Positions 27,282 through 36,686 are shown, numbered from the stretch's first letter. The stretch: DNA of 64,000 bases from JADJXV01 sp964527785 (GCA_964527785.1 CAZGNO010000004.1:1-64000); one strand, 5' to 3'. Numbers and translations are program-made. The notes: generated from the sequence alone by a model not told the origin.

Positions 27282-27923
27282 ATGAATTCTTTAATGCTAA
27301 ATTCGGTTTCTGCCCGTCTAATTGAATTCGCCCAAACGAAGGGCGGACTTCGAGCTTTGAGTCGTCTTATCGGAAAAAGTAACAATTTTCTAGCTCCGTA
27401 TGCATACGGAAAATCAGAGCCGGGTCATAAAGTACAGGCACTGCTGCGCGAGGTTGGTTGTGATATAGAATGGTTAATGACCGGTAGGGAAAGCAGCCGT
27501 CGTGCATGGAGGGGAATACCAATATTCGGAACGAATGACCCGCCGGCAAATACCCACGCCAAACTCATGTTATCGCCTGCACATTGCGGAGACCCGTCGG
27601 AGGTTGATGAGAGTATTGCCGCCTATATTGATGTATCAAAGTATCATAATAAAGATACGTTCTACGTGCAGGCGCGGGGAGAATCTATGACCGGTGCAGA
27701 TATTAATGAAGGGGATATGCTTCTCGTGGATACTGCTAAAGAACCCAAAAATGGCAATATTGTTTTGGTACGAATCGGTGACAGGGTATCGGTAAAGCGG
27801 CTGCGTAAAAATGGTGAAGAAGTATTACTGGCACCGGAAAATCCTGAATTTGAACCTATTCCCGTTACCAATGATACTCAAATATTGGCAGTAGTCTTGC
27901 GTGCGGATAAATGGTTGGTCTGA
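27282..27923 (+). CDS. LexA/UmuD-like S24 transcriptional repressor
   Basis: A 213-residue protein. Residues 1-60 hold a helix-turn-helix-type DNA-binding domain (GGLRALSRLIGKSNNFLAPY, then GCDIEWLMTG). Residues about 78-213 are a peptidase S24 domain. The catalytic Ser is in ARGESM (S135) and the Lys in RVSVKRL (K172), 37 residues apart as in UmuD. The likely self-cleavage site is Cys-Gly (C102-G103 in AHCGDPSEV), the UmuD type rather than the Ala-Gly of LexA. It should be a damage- or RecA-responsive repressor. Its target is unproven; the divergent small gene is the best local candidate. Confidence 0.85.
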   Translation: MNSLMLNSVSARLIEFAQTKGGLRALSRLIGKSNNFLAPYAYGKSEPGHKVQALLREVGCDIEWLMTGRESSRRAWRGIPIFGTNDPPANTHAKLMLSPAHCGDPSEVDESIAAYIDVSKYHNKDTFYVQARGESMTGADINEGDMLLVDTAKEPKNGNIVLVRIGDRVSVKRLRKNGEEVLLAPENPEFEPIPVTNDTQILAVVLRADKWLV

Positions 27924-27950
27924 ACTTTGTGTATATTTAAAAATTTAATA

Positions 27951-27990
27951 CAATAACCTGATACACAATGCAATAACCTGATACACATCA
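27951..27990. repeat. 20-bp tandem repeat
   Basis: CAATAACCTGATACACAATG (27951-27970) is followed at once by CAATAACCTGATACACATCA (27971-27990); the first 17 bases are identical. It is non-coding, between the repressor gene and the hairpin at 28046. A local slippage duplication is the simplest explanation. Confidence 0.7.
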
Positions 27991-28045
27991 AAACTATACC
28001 CGACACCAGTTGCTACAAAACAATTTGAATGTATTACAAAAAAAT

Positions 28046-28079
28046 CCGTAGAATCGGTTTTGTAAGCCCGATTCTACGG
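28046..28079. repeat. 34-bp palindrome (REP-like), also terminator-like
   Basis: The outer 12 nt, CCGTAGAATCGG (28046-28057), pair exactly with CCGATTCTACGG (28068-28079), with a degenerate centre. It lies between the converging repressor and lpdA genes, so it may also stop transcription. The total length is 34 bp, the same as the palindromes at 30209, 47848, 51255 and 52008. Confidence 0.7.
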
Positions 28080-28102
28080 CTGGGAATCGAAAAAATGCTG
28101 AC

Positions 28103-29506
28103 CTACAAATGTACACATTCACCAAACGCTACAGCGGCAGCTTCCATCACTGCCTCAGAAAGCGTTGGGTGAGCATGGATTGTTTTGAATATTGTCGGAC
28201 CGGTTGCTTCGAGTGATTTTGCAAGTCCCATTTCGGCAATAAGTTCTGTTACATCAGCACCAATCATGTGTGCGCCTAAAAATTCACCGTACTTAGCATC
28301 AAAGATTAATTTTACAAAGCCGGCTGTTTTACCTATTCCGTGTGCTTTGCCGCTTGCGGTAAATGGAAACTTACCTACTTTGATTTCATAGCCGGCTGCT
28401 TTAGCTTTTGCTTCGGTTAAACCCAAACTTGCAATTTGCGGCTGGCAATAGGTACATCCCGGAATATTATTATAATCCACACCGTTTGTATGATGTCCGG
28501 CAAGAAATTCAGCTGCAACATGTCCCTCTGCCGTTGCTTTATGAGCAAGCCATGGCGGTCCTGCAACATCGCCGATTGCATAAATACCTTCCACATTCGT
28601 GCGCATATATTTATCTACTTTAATCCAACCGCGTTCAAGCGTCACACCGAGAGCTTCCAAGCCAACATTCTCGATATTCCCTTGCACTCCGATTGCCGAT
28701 AATGCTATATCAGCGGTAAGCGTCTCCTGTGTACCGTCTTTTTTCTGGATAACCACCTCTGCCCCGTCACCTTTTGCTTTGGCAGAAATCACTTTTGTTT
28801 CAGTAAGAAGAGTCATTCCCGATTTCTTGAAATTACGCTCTAATTCTTTGGAAACATCTTCATCTTCTACGGGAACGATATTTTTCATCATTTCGATAAT
28901 CGTAACTTTTGCCCCGTAAGCATTGTAGAAATATGCAAATTCCACTCCGATTGCACCAGAGCCCATAATAATCATGGATTTTGGCATTTCTTGCTGGAGC
29001 ATTGCTTCTGTGCTGGTTAGGATTTTCTTTCTGTCCACATCTATTCCGGGTATCATCCGTGAACGTGCTCCGGTTGCAACAATCACATTTTTACATTCGA
29101 TAACATCTGTTACTGCACCGCTTTCGTCGCGAACTTCCACTCGATTGCGTGATTGTACAAATCCATTACCCTTCACACCCTGAACTTTATATTTCTTGAA
29201 TAAGAACGAAATACCGTTGGACATTTTGTCTGCTACACCCCGGCTGCGCTGGATTACTTTCGGAAAATCAAAACCGATACCGGAAAGATTAAACCCATAA
29301 TCATCGGCATGATTGAGGAAGTTCATATACTCAGCATTTTTAAGCAATGCTTTGCTGGGAATACATCCCCAATTAAGACATACACCACCCAAACGGTCAC
29401 GTTCCACACATATCGTTTTTAAGCCAAGTTGAGAAGCGCGAATAGCAGCCACATAGCCGCCCGGTCCGCTACCAACCACTACCACGTCGCACTGATGAGT
29501 ATTCAT
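28103..29506 (-). CDS. lpdA: Dihydrolipoyl dehydrogenase
   Basis: A 467-residue E3 subunit. It shows the FAD loop VVGSGPGGYVAAIRA (10-24), the redox disulfide GGVCLNWGCIPSK (C43, C48), an NAD loop IMGSGAIGVEFAYFY, the second FAD contact GIYAIGDVAG, and the C-terminal dimer His-Glu pair in HAHPTLSEA. It reoxidises lipoyl groups of pyruvate and 2-oxoacid dehydrogenases and the glycine cleavage system. A good AGAGG site precedes the ATG. No E1 or E2 gene is nearby. Confidence 0.95.
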   Translation of the reverse strand: MNTHQCDVVVVGSGPGGYVAAIRASQLGLKTICVERDRLGGVCLNWGCIPSKALLKNAEYMNFLNHADDYGFNLSGIGFDFPKVIQRSRGVADKMSNGISFLFKKYKVQGVKGNGFVQSRNRVEVRDESGAVTDVIECKNVIVATGARSRMIPGIDVDRKKILTSTEAMLQQEMPKSMIIMGSGAIGVEFAYFYNAYGAKVTIIEMMKNIVPVEDEDVSKELERNFKKSGMTLLTETKVISAKAKGDGAEVVIQKKDGTQETLTADIALSAIGVQGNIENVGLEALGVTLERGWIKVDKYMRTNVEGIYAIGDVAGPPWLAHKATAEGHVAAEFLAGHHTNGVDYNNIPGCTYCQPQIASLGLTEAKAKAAGYEIKVGKFPFTASGKAHGIGKTAGFVKLIFDAKYGEFLGAHMIGADVTELIAEMGLAKSLEATGPTIFKTIHAHPTLSEAVMEAAAVAFGECVHL

Positions 29507-29607
29507 CTGTAATCCTCTGAATAATTTGAGAAAATGGTCTGTATCATATTCTTTTTATATACAAATATACGGACTTTTCGTCTGAAAGTCGGCTGATTGC
29601 CCGCTGA

Positions 29608-30192
29608 TCAGCTATGGAGTTTCTTGAGCAAATTTGCCACATCCGCACCCAATTTTTCGACTGCGTCATGCTGCTTACCGTCACTTAATCGTCCTTCCGA
29701 TGAAAATGCTGCGGATGCTTTCGGTACAGCTATTTGCTCAGGCAGCACCATTGTCCCGCAACTCTCCAAAACGAGCCGGAGATGGCTCAAGCCACGAATT
29801 CCCCCAAAGTATCCTGTGGAAGTGGTCATAAGGGCAGCCACTTTACCTCGAAAAGCCAGTTGAGGACTTTCGCCGGAAGCTGCTCGCGATGCCCAATCAA
29901 TTGCATTTTTCAAAACGGCAGTCATTGACATATTATATTCAGGCGAGGCAATCAAAAAACCGTGATGTTCCATCATCAATTGCCTAAATTCACCTGCACC
30001 TTTCGGAAAGCCCTCAAATGCCTGTAAATCGCCGTCATAGAATGGCATCGGGAAATCTCTAAGTTCAATAATTGTAACTTCTACACCTATTTTCCGTGCA
30101 CCTTCACTCGCTATCTCAACCAATTGTTTATTATACGAATCACGGCGTAAACTGCCTGAGAATGCGAGGATTTTAATCGGGAAATTTCCCAT
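29608..30192 (-). CDS. NAD(P)H-dependent FMN reductase
   Basis: A 194-residue flavodoxin-fold protein. The FMN phosphate loop is SGSLRRDSYNK (residues about 12-22), and SPEYNMSMTAVLKNAIDW and TSTGYFGGIRGLSHLR are the other flavin-contact segments of the NADPH-dependent FMN reductase family. Members reduce FMN, quinones, azo dyes or chromate. It is cytosolic. A REP-like palindrome separates it from the glycosyltransferase downstream of its promoter side. Confidence 0.88.
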   Translation of the reverse strand: MGNFPIKILAFSGSLRRDSYNKQLVEIASEGARKIGVEVTIIELRDFPMPFYDGDLQAFEGFPKGAGEFRQLMMEHHGFLIASPEYNMSMTAVLKNAIDWASRAASGESPQLAFRGKVAALMTTSTGYFGGIRGLSHLRLVLESCGTMVLPEQIAVPKASAAFSSEGRLSDGKQHDAVEKLGADVANLLKKLHS

Positions 30193-30208
30193 AATTTATT
30201 TTTAATCA

Positions 30209-30242
30209 TGAAAGAATCGGATTTGCAAACCCGATTCTACGG
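30209..30242. repeat. 34-bp REP-like palindrome, partly decayed
   Basis: GAATCGGATTTG (30214-30225) pairs with CAAACCCGATTC (30226-30237) with one mismatch. The right end extends to CTACGG as in the copy at 28046, while the left end has diverged. It lies between the FMN reductase start and the glycosyltransferase stop. Confidence 0.65.
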
Positions 30243-30267
30243 ATACATACGAAAGGACTTATCATTT

Positions 30268-31419
30268 TCACACCCCAAGTATCTCTTCAAATACATTTGT
30301 AATTCCGTTAAAGCCGCTTTTTGCAACACGCTCACTGATGTTTTCCGGAAAATTAACTGTTTCGCGAAGTTTATAAAATCGAACCACTCCCTCTGCAATT
30401 TGCTCAGGCGATTCCGGTTCTACCAAAATTCCGGTCATCCCGTCAGTAACCAATTCCACCAACCCCCCTACACGAGTTACCACTGCAGGAATACCAAAAC
30501 TATAGGCAACATTTAGTATTCCGCTATTGGTAGCACTCCGGTAGGGCTGCACCATTACATCCGCTGCTGCAAAATATTTTCCTACTTCTTCATTCGGAAC
30601 ATATTGATTGACGAATTTCACATTCTCTAAAGTGCCGTTCTCACGTACAATATCTGTATAAATTTCCGGTTTGTCGTAAAATTCACCCACGACCAAGAGT
30701 TTAGCGTTTGGAATTTGCTTTAAAATAAGCGGGAAAGCCCGCAGCAAAATATCCAGTCCTTTATACTTTCTGACATACCCGAAGAACATCAACACCTTGT
30801 CATCAGGGGTATAGCCAAGTGCTGCCCGCTCATTGTTTGTGTCGAATTGTGCATTCATCGAATAGTCAAACATAGGAAGTTCAGATCGGAAAATAGGTCT
30901 TCCGCCCGCAAGTGACTGCAAATCATTCTCCACAGGTTTTGAAAGGGCGAGAAATTTATCTGCAAATTGAAGTCCTAATTTCGTGAGAAATGAATCTATA
31001 AAACGAGCTTCATGTGAGACAAAATTTTCGGTAATGAATAGGATTCTCCCCTTGTATTTTTTCTTAAGGAGCAACGACATCACCCAATGGCACATACCAA
31101 AAAAAGGATTCCACCAATCAAATACAACAAGATCGGCATTTTCACTTTTAATACGTGAAGCAGTTTTAAACCATGAAATGGGATTGATTGAATTAACAAG
31201 CCGTTCGTTCGGGAAACCTTGTATTACTTGTTCACTTTGGTCGTATTGCGTTGTTCCGGGAAATAAGAATGAGGGGTAAAGCAGAGAATAATTGATAAGT
31301 TTTATTTCAAACTTTTCAGAGAGGGCATTGCATAAATATTGAATAAACATTGCATTCCCCCCACGGTACGGGTGTGCAGGTCCGATAATTACAACTTTTT
31401 TCTTGGGGTAAACAGCCAT
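30268..31419 (-). CDS. Glycosyltransferase, GT4-like
   Basis: A 383-residue GT-B enzyme. The acceptor half starts VVIIGPAHPYRGGNAMFIQYL (Gly-rich loop). The donor half shows FFGYVRKYKGLDILLRAFPL and QPYRSATNSGILNVAYSFG, with PAVVTRVGGLVELV as the nucleotide-sugar site. There is no transmembrane segment. It probably builds an envelope glycan. It is one of two isolated GT4 genes in the window and is not closely similar to the other. Donor and acceptor are unknown. Confidence 0.84.
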   Translation of the reverse strand: MAVYPKKKVVIIGPAHPYRGGNAMFIQYLCNALSEKFEIKLINYSLLYPSFLFPGTTQYDQSEQVIQGFPNERLVNSINPISWFKTASRIKSENADLVVFDWWNPFFGMCHWVMSLLLKKKYKGRILFITENFVSHEARFIDSFLTKLGLQFADKFLALSKPVENDLQSLAGGRPIFRSELPMFDYSMNAQFDTNNERAALGYTPDDKVLMFFGYVRKYKGLDILLRAFPLILKQIPNAKLLVVGEFYDKPEIYTDIVRENGTLENVKFVNQYVPNEEVGKYFAAADVMVQPYRSATNSGILNVAYSFGIPAVVTRVGGLVELVTDGMTGILVEPESPEQIAEGVVRFYKLRETVNFPENISERVAKSGFNGITNVFEEILGV

Positions 31420-31647
31420 TATAGTCCGGTAAATGCATTACAATATGAAGAAAAACACTAGTATTTCATACGCAAATTACAGAAAATACTCGATTTTGTA
31501 TGCTTTAGAGACTTGTTTATGCTTTTCACCAGATATGAATAAACTTTAATACGAACGTTATTGACTGCTTCATTTTCTCAACGTATTTTCGCACTGAATT
31601 TAATGGACAGTATTTTTTTAAGAATTTTAATTTATGGAGACAATCCA

Positions 31648-31944
31648 ATGCGTAAATTTGCAGCATTACTTGCAATAATCTTTGCAGTAACAATTTCAGT
31701 AAATGCTTTCGCGTCAGACAAGCCGAAACACGATGCCAAAGAAACTAAGCACGATGCTAAAGAAGCTAAGCACGACGCTAAAGAAGCTAAAGCAGATATG
31801 AAGGAAGCTAAAAAAACTAACTCTAAAGCAGATGCAAAAGAAGCCAAAGCAGATATGAAGGAAGCTAAAAAGGATATGAAGGAAGCTAAAAAGGATATGA
31901 AGGAAGCTAAGCACGACAAAAAAGATGCGAAAATGCCGAAGTAA
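31648..31944 (+). CDS. Exported Lys/Ala/Asp-rich heptad-repeat protein
   Basis: 98 residues from the ATG at 31648 (GGAGA 9 nt upstream); a longer reading from 31561 lacks a ribosome site. A signal peptide (RKFAALLAIIFAVTISVNAFA) is followed by about nine imperfect 7-residue units of the form K-x-D-x-K-E-A (KHDAKEA, KADMKEA, KKDMKEA). The mature chain should be one long charged helix in the periplasm or outside. A His/Met/Asp content could favour metal or polyanion binding (speculation). A comparable protein lies at 47904-48224. I know no function for this type. Confidence 0.75.
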   Translation: MRKFAALLAIIFAVTISVNAFASDKPKHDAKETKHDAKEAKHDAKEAKADMKEAKKTNSKADAKEAKADMKEAKKDMKEAKKDMKEAKHDKKDAKMPK

Positions 31945-31965
31945 TTCTTCTGCCAAATGTAACAC

Positions 31966-32001
31966 AAAAAAGCGTGATTGTTCATTCAATCACGCTTTTT
32001 T
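31966..32001. terminator. Strong intrinsic terminator
   Basis: AAAAAAGCGTGATTG (31966-31980) pairs perfectly with CAATCACGCTTTTTT (31987-32001) around a 6-nt loop. It stands 21 nt after the Lys-rich protein gene. Confidence 0.92.
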
Positions 32002-32150
32002 GCTTACCACTACCTATCTACCGCGAACTCTTCCCGTTGATTTTCTTTTTCTAAAACCAAATTCTGTGCTATTTTGTGAAAAATTAACACAGCAGACAAC
32101 ATGAATGATTAGAAGATCAGCACGTTTATTCATAATTTTACAAATACAGA

Positions 32151-33185
32151 ATGGCTATTTTCAGTACATCAAAACTCGTAACTATTGAGCGTCATTTTTC
32201 GGAGGAAGAAGATCTTCATCCGGAAGCAACCGGTGAATTTTCTCGTCTGCTGCGCGATTTAACCCTTGCAATTCGTGTTATTGCCCGTGATGTACGCAGA
32301 GCAGGTCTAGGAGATATTCTCGGCTTAACTGACAACCATAATGTGCATGGCGAACAGGTGAAAAAACTGGATGATTATGCCAACGATATTATCTTTCGTG
32401 CAATGGACCACGGCGGACATCTCTGCGTAATGGCTTCTGAGGAATCCCAAGGACTTATTAAAATTCCTGACAATTATCACAAAGGAAAATACGTACTTGT
32501 ATTCGACCCTTTGGACGGCTCGTCGAATATTGATGTGAATGTTACCATCGGTACTATCTTTTCAATCTACCAACGACTGGACCCGACTGCAACAACCGAC
32601 GGAACACACGCAGATGTTTTGCAACCGGGATACAAACAGGTTGCAGCAGGATATGCAAGTTATGGGAGTTGTACCAATCTTGTCTATACCAGTGGTCATG
32701 GTGTAGATGTATTTACCTTCGATCAAACAATTGGGGAGTTTTTACTCACTAACGAAAAAATTAAAATTCCTAAGCGCGGGAAATATTACAGTATCAACGA
32801 GGGTAATACCAACCGATGGACCCCGCGCCTTCGAGAATATATTAATTATCTCAAAGAAGATGTACCCGATAAAAGTCGTCCTTATTCGTCTAGATATATC
32901 GGGACTGCTGTTGCAGATGTTCATCGTACTTTGTATTATGGCGGTATTTTCATATATCCGTCAGATACATCTTCCCCGAAGGGAAAACTACGCTTGATGT
33001 ATGAAGTAAACCCCCTCTCGATGCTTATTGAGCAAGCCGGAGGTAGGGCTACCGATGGTTATCGCCGTATACTCGACATTGAGCCGAGCGATATCCACGA
33101 GCGCGTTCCGGTGTATTTAGGGAGTGAAGAAGATGTACTCGAAGCAGAAATGTTTTTGCAAGGTAAGCACCCATCGCAGATGTAA
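32151..33185 (+). CDS. fbp: Fructose-1,6-bisphosphatase class 1
   Basis: A 344-residue enzyme hydrolysing fructose-1,6-bisphosphate in gluconeogenesis. The metal sites are ASEES (E97, E98) and FDPLDGSSNIDVN (D119, D122). The substrate-site region is PKGKLRLMYEVNPLSMLIEQAGG, near the C-terminus. The length is normal. It stands alone between the Lys-rich protein terminator and the GWxTD gene. Confidence 0.96.
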   Translation: MAIFSTSKLVTIERHFSEEEDLHPEATGEFSRLLRDLTLAIRVIARDVRRAGLGDILGLTDNHNVHGEQVKKLDDYANDIIFRAMDHGGHLCVMASEESQGLIKIPDNYHKGKYVLVFDPLDGSSNIDVNVTIGTIFSIYQRLDPTATTDGTHADVLQPGYKQVAAGYASYGSCTNLVYTSGHGVDVFTFDQTIGEFLLTNEKIKIPKRGKYYSINEGNTNRWTPRLREYINYLKEDVPDKSRPYSSRYIGTAVADVHRTLYYGGIFIYPSDTSSPKGKLRLMYEVNPLSMLIEQAGGRATDGYRRILDIEPSDIHERVPVYLGSEEDVLEAEMFLQGKHPSQM

Positions 33186-33250
33186 CCTTTGACTACTATC
33201 CTTGCTATAGCATTACAGACCAAAAACAAACCAAAATTGAAGTAGCAATT

Positions 33251-34666
33251 ATGAAAAAATCACTTCTTGCAATCTGTATGCTTGTAACCCTATCGGTAGG
33301 GATTCCCGGTTCTGCGCTGTCTCAATCACGCTCACAGCAGCGCATGGACAGAAGTACGTATTTTGAATACAACGAAACTTTTTTCTGCGAGGCACACGCC
33401 CTGCCCTCACAATCGAAGGATTCCTTCACGGTTTCGATTTTGTTTAGAATTATGTATGATGTTCTGGAATTCCGTCAGATGCCTGTTTCAGCAGTTGTAG
33501 AGCGGGGAGCATATGTAGCAACCCCATTCGTACTCATAGAGCTTCGAGATGATATTGGAATAATTCGTTATCGCAATCAATGGAAAGACAGTGTTTTCAC
33601 AAGGGCATTCGAGCAAACGAATTCCAAAACTGATTTTGAACATGGTTCAATGAATATTACGTTGCCGACAGGTACCTATTCGCTAACGGCTATTCTCAGC
33701 GAAAAAGAAAACTCACAACTTAAGAAAATCCAAATTCCTTTATTAAAAGCTCCAACTCCCGATTCCGGAGGAATTTCCAAGCCGATTTTCGTAGAATATG
33801 CCGATACAAATTCCCGCGTTGCCATTCCATTATTAGCTGGTGGAAATGCACTTTTTTCTCAGAATAATATTCAGGCACTACTTACAGTCTCAGGGATTAA
33901 GGAAGGTGATATATATTCCTATACATGCTCTCCGGTTGTTAATCCCAATAGTGATTTTCACTCAGAATGGGGCAATCTTCCCGAAGTTGGCGGTCAGGTA
34001 AAGCCGATACAGGGAATGATTCTCATCCCGACAGATCGAAGCCAGAAACAATTTCATGCTAAGCCGACGTATTCTCTCGTTTCAGTAGCCGCCGACTCAA
34101 AATTTGCTTCATTCGGAATATTGGATATTACACTTCCTTCTTCTACAATTGCACCGGGTAAATACAAACTTAAAGTAGTAAAAGTAGGTACAAAAGATAC
34201 CGTTGTACACCCCTTCGAGGTAATATGGGAAAATATGCCCTTATCATTTCGAAATTTACGCTATGTAGTTGAATCGCTGTACTATATCCTCAGTGACGAT
34301 GACTATGATGCGATTAATAGCGGCTCAGATGCAGAAAAACGTAGAAAAGTTGTAGACTATTGGCAAAAAAACCACCCTTCGGGCGGTTCGATTTATAATC
34401 ACACGATGGCAGAATATTATCGTCGTGTGGATTATGCATATTTTAATTTTCAAGTAATCGGCGAACAGGACGGATCCAGAACAGAACGAGGGAAAATTTA
34501 TATTCTCTATGGCTCTCCCACGTCTATCGAAAAAAGTACACCGTCCGGCGGTCAGACCCAAGAAATATGGCGCTATTCCAATAAAGTAAAAAAAGAATTT
34601 ATCTTTGAACTTAATAATTCCAATATATACAAACTCAAAGAAGTTATTGATTTGACGGCTAAGTGA
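33251..34666 (+). CDS. GWxTD-domain exported protein
   Basis: A 471-residue protein with a signal peptide (LLAICMLVTLSVGIPGSALS). The first 300 residues are beta-rich. The C-terminal part (about 335-471) matches the GWxTD domain, including YYRRVDYAYFNFQ, RTERGKIYILYGSPTSIE and QEIWRYSNKVKKEFIFEL. Such proteins are widespread in Ignavibacteria, Bacteroidota relatives and other FCB phyla, with unknown function, and are likely periplasmic or surface. It is followed by SDR and Memo-like genes at short spacing, which may form one transcript. Confidence 0.8.
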   Translation: MKKSLLAICMLVTLSVGIPGSALSQSRSQQRMDRSTYFEYNETFFCEAHALPSQSKDSFTVSILFRIMYDVLEFRQMPVSAVVERGAYVATPFVLIELRDDIGIIRYRNQWKDSVFTRAFEQTNSKTDFEHGSMNITLPTGTYSLTAILSEKENSQLKKIQIPLLKAPTPDSGGISKPIFVEYADTNSRVAIPLLAGGNALFSQNNIQALLTVSGIKEGDIYSYTCSPVVNPNSDFHSEWGNLPEVGGQVKPIQGMILIPTDRSQKQFHAKPTYSLVSVAADSKFASFGILDITLPSSTIAPGKYKLKVVKVGTKDTVVHPFEVIWENMPLSFRNLRYVVESLYYILSDDDYDAINSGSDAEKRRKVVDYWQKNHPSGGSIYNHTMAEYYRRVDYAYFNFQVIGEQDGSRTERGKIYILYGSPTSIEKSTPSGGQTQEIWRYSNKVKKEFIFELNNSNIYKLKEVIDLTAK

Positions 34667-34705
34667 GTTTTAATTCGACAACAACTCAAATTAATTGTAT
34701 TCAGT

Positions 34706-35383
34706 ATGCCCACACTTATTCTTTCCGGTTCAACCGGAAACCTTGGTTCGGTTGTTACTCAGTTATTTCTTGATAAAGGATGGAATGTTCATGCAGCGTG
34801 CATCAGTTCCACAGAAGCATCTCGGCTTCCTGACCATCCCAAATGCAGTCACAGCATCGGTAATCTTTCCGATGAAAATGACGTTGAAAAATTATTTCAA
34901 GATGCGGGAGGAGTAAATGCCGTTGTTCATTTGGTGGGCGGCATCAAAGCCGATGAACCGCTTGCCACAACTACTGTAGATACATTCGACGGCATGATAA
35001 CGCTCAATACACGAACTACATTTCTTGTACTACGTCAGGCAATGCGCGCACTACAGGCAAGCGGCGGCGCAATTGTAACCATCGGCGCAAAAGCCGCTCT
35101 CCATCCCGAAACCAATAAATCCGCTTATGCTGCAGCCAAAGCTGCCGCTATTAATCTAACTCTTACTGCTGCGGAGGAAGGCAAACCATACGGAATACGG
35201 GCTAATTGCATTGTACCGGGCATCATACTCACTGCTGCAAATCTTGAATGGGCTACAGGTGGTGAGGAAAAGAACTGGACTCCACCCCTCGATATCGCCG
35301 ATGCAATTTTTTCACTCTGTTCTGATTCGGGAAAAGGTATCAGCGGTGCAGTACTACCAATGTATGGAAAAATACCGTCATAA
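34706..35383 (+). CDS. Short-chain dehydrogenase/reductase
   Basis: A 225-residue Rossmann enzyme. The nucleotide loop is SGSTGNLGSVV (7-17). The catalytic Tyr-x3-Lys is in SAYAAAKAAA. The usual catalytic Ser position, in IVTIGAKAAL, appears as Gly/Ala. This variation is seen in some members that resemble dihydropteridine reductase. The C-terminal region is short and ends ISGAVLPMYG. The substrate is unknown. It stops 6 nt before the Memo-like gene, so the two are very probably co-transcribed. Confidence 0.83.
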   Translation: MPTLILSGSTGNLGSVVTQLFLDKGWNVHAACISSTEASRLPDHPKCSHSIGNLSDENDVEKLFQDAGGVNAVVHLVGGIKADEPLATTTVDTFDGMITLNTRTTFLVLRQAMRALQASGGAIVTIGAKAALHPETNKSAYAAAKAAAINLTLTAAEEGKPYGIRANCIVPGIILTAANLEWATGGEEKNWTPPLDIADAIFSLCSDSGKGISGAVLPMYGKIPS

Positions 35384-35389
35384 ATCCCT

Positions 35390-36607
35390 ATGAAATTTTT
35401 TTTTGATTTTGAAGCATCTGTTCCGGCTCTGCGGCGTGATATTGAAATTATTGTGTTCACAGGGAAAGAAGGTGACAATCAGCTTTATATGAATTGTCCA
35501 CATGGATATGCCGATGCACTCACTTTGCCTGCAACGTTTTCGCCCCTCCTCGAATTAATTAACGGCTCTAACAGCATTTTTTCAATTACGGCACAATTGA
35601 GTCAAACAACTACTCTTCGCGTTCAACCCGCCGATTTGTCTGTTTTTCTGAGAGACTTGGACGAGCTTGGCTTTCTTCAAACCTCAACATTCTATAGACG
35701 CAAGGAGGAAATCCAAAGATTCCGCGCTTCGCAGATTCGTCCTGCTATTTGTGCAGGAGGTGCATACCCAAGCACTGTTCGTGAACTTACGGAGTATTTA
35801 GATGAAATTATGCGCACATCACCTGTACGCGAAAATCCAGCACGCGGGATAATTGCTCCTCATATTGACCTTCGAGTGGGCGGTACGGCATATTCTCCTG
35901 CATATAATGCTATCAGTCAAAGCGAAGCGGATTTATTTGTAATCTTTGCAACGTCACATTATGCTAATTACGATTTATTTATTCCAACATTCAAGGACTT
36001 TGAAACGCCGCTCGGAATTGTGGAGACTGACCGCGAACTTCTAGAAGCAATCAGAGGATCGTTTCCTTTTGATTTAACAACAAATGATATTGCCCATAAA
36101 CCCGAACATTCGATTGAATTGGAATTGATTTTTCTACAGCATTGTTTCTCACGCAGAAATTTCACAATTCTACCTATCCTTGTAACGTCTTTCCATTCAT
36201 TTATACAACAAGGAATTTTACCGGAACAGCATCCTCCTGTCAAGGAATTTGCAGCGGCAGTTCGCACTGTAGTAGAGCAATCGGGCAGAAATGCCATCTA
36301 TATTTCGAGCGGTGATTTGGCACATATCGGACGGAAATTTGGTGATACTTTTGATGCAGAGCCAATCCTCCCTGCTTTACATACAGAAGATAATTCTTTA
36401 CTTCGTTCCTTGGAACTGTGCGACCACAACGGGTTCTTTACTCATGTGGCAAAAACAAACGACAAGTGGAAAATTTGCGGACTCTCGCCAAATTATATGA
36501 TGCTGGAAACCATGCGCCCTGAACGTGGAGAAATTCTCTATTACGAGCAATGGAATGAGCGGGAGCAAAAATCGGCAGTTAGTTATGCTTCGCTTGCTTT
36601 TTATTAA
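35390..36607 (+). CDS. MEMO1/AmmeMemoRadiSam protein B with extra N-terminal domain
   Basis: A 405-residue protein. Residues about 120-405 match the Memo family (AmmeMemoRadiSam system protein B), including AGGAYPSTVRELTEYLDEIM, GIIAPHIDLRVGG, FATSHYANYDLF, KPEHSIELELIFLQ and YISSGDLAHIG, with the conserved His and Asp near a likely metal site. The first 110 residues form an additional alpha/beta segment (MNCPHGYADALTLPATFSPL) that may be a PqqD-like winged helix. The usual partners (protein A, radical SAM) are not in the window. The biochemical role is unclear in the whole family. Confidence 0.8.
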   Translation: MKFFFDFEASVPALRRDIEIIVFTGKEGDNQLYMNCPHGYADALTLPATFSPLLELINGSNSIFSITAQLSQTTTLRVQPADLSVFLRDLDELGFLQTSTFYRRKEEIQRFRASQIRPAICAGGAYPSTVRELTEYLDEIMRTSPVRENPARGIIAPHIDLRVGGTAYSPAYNAISQSEADLFVIFATSHYANYDLFIPTFKDFETPLGIVETDRELLEAIRGSFPFDLTTNDIAHKPEHSIELELIFLQHCFSRRNFTILPILVTSFHSFIQQGILPEQHPPVKEFAAAVRTVVEQSGRNAIYISSGDLAHIGRKFGDTFDAEPILPALHTEDNSLLRSLELCDHNGFFTHVAKTNDKWKICGLSPNYMMLETMRPERGEILYYEQWNEREQKSAVSYASLAFY

Positions 36608-36686
36608 ATTTGCATTATAAAATCGCTTTAACGCTTCGTTCATTACTGAAGAAGCTGCACTTTTATTCAATTTTAGGAGTATTTCA

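Noticed and set aside
19044..27923. Prophage, suggested by a KilA-N gene and an S24 repressor
   Set aside because: The genes between them are housekeeping (feoAB, purH) or Bacteroidota envelope genes; no integrase, structural or lysis genes and no attachment sites were seen.
31561..31647. Longer start for the Lys-rich exported protein
   Set aside because: It would bury the signal peptide 29 residues inside the chain and lacks a ribosome site, while ATG 31648 has GGAGA upstream.
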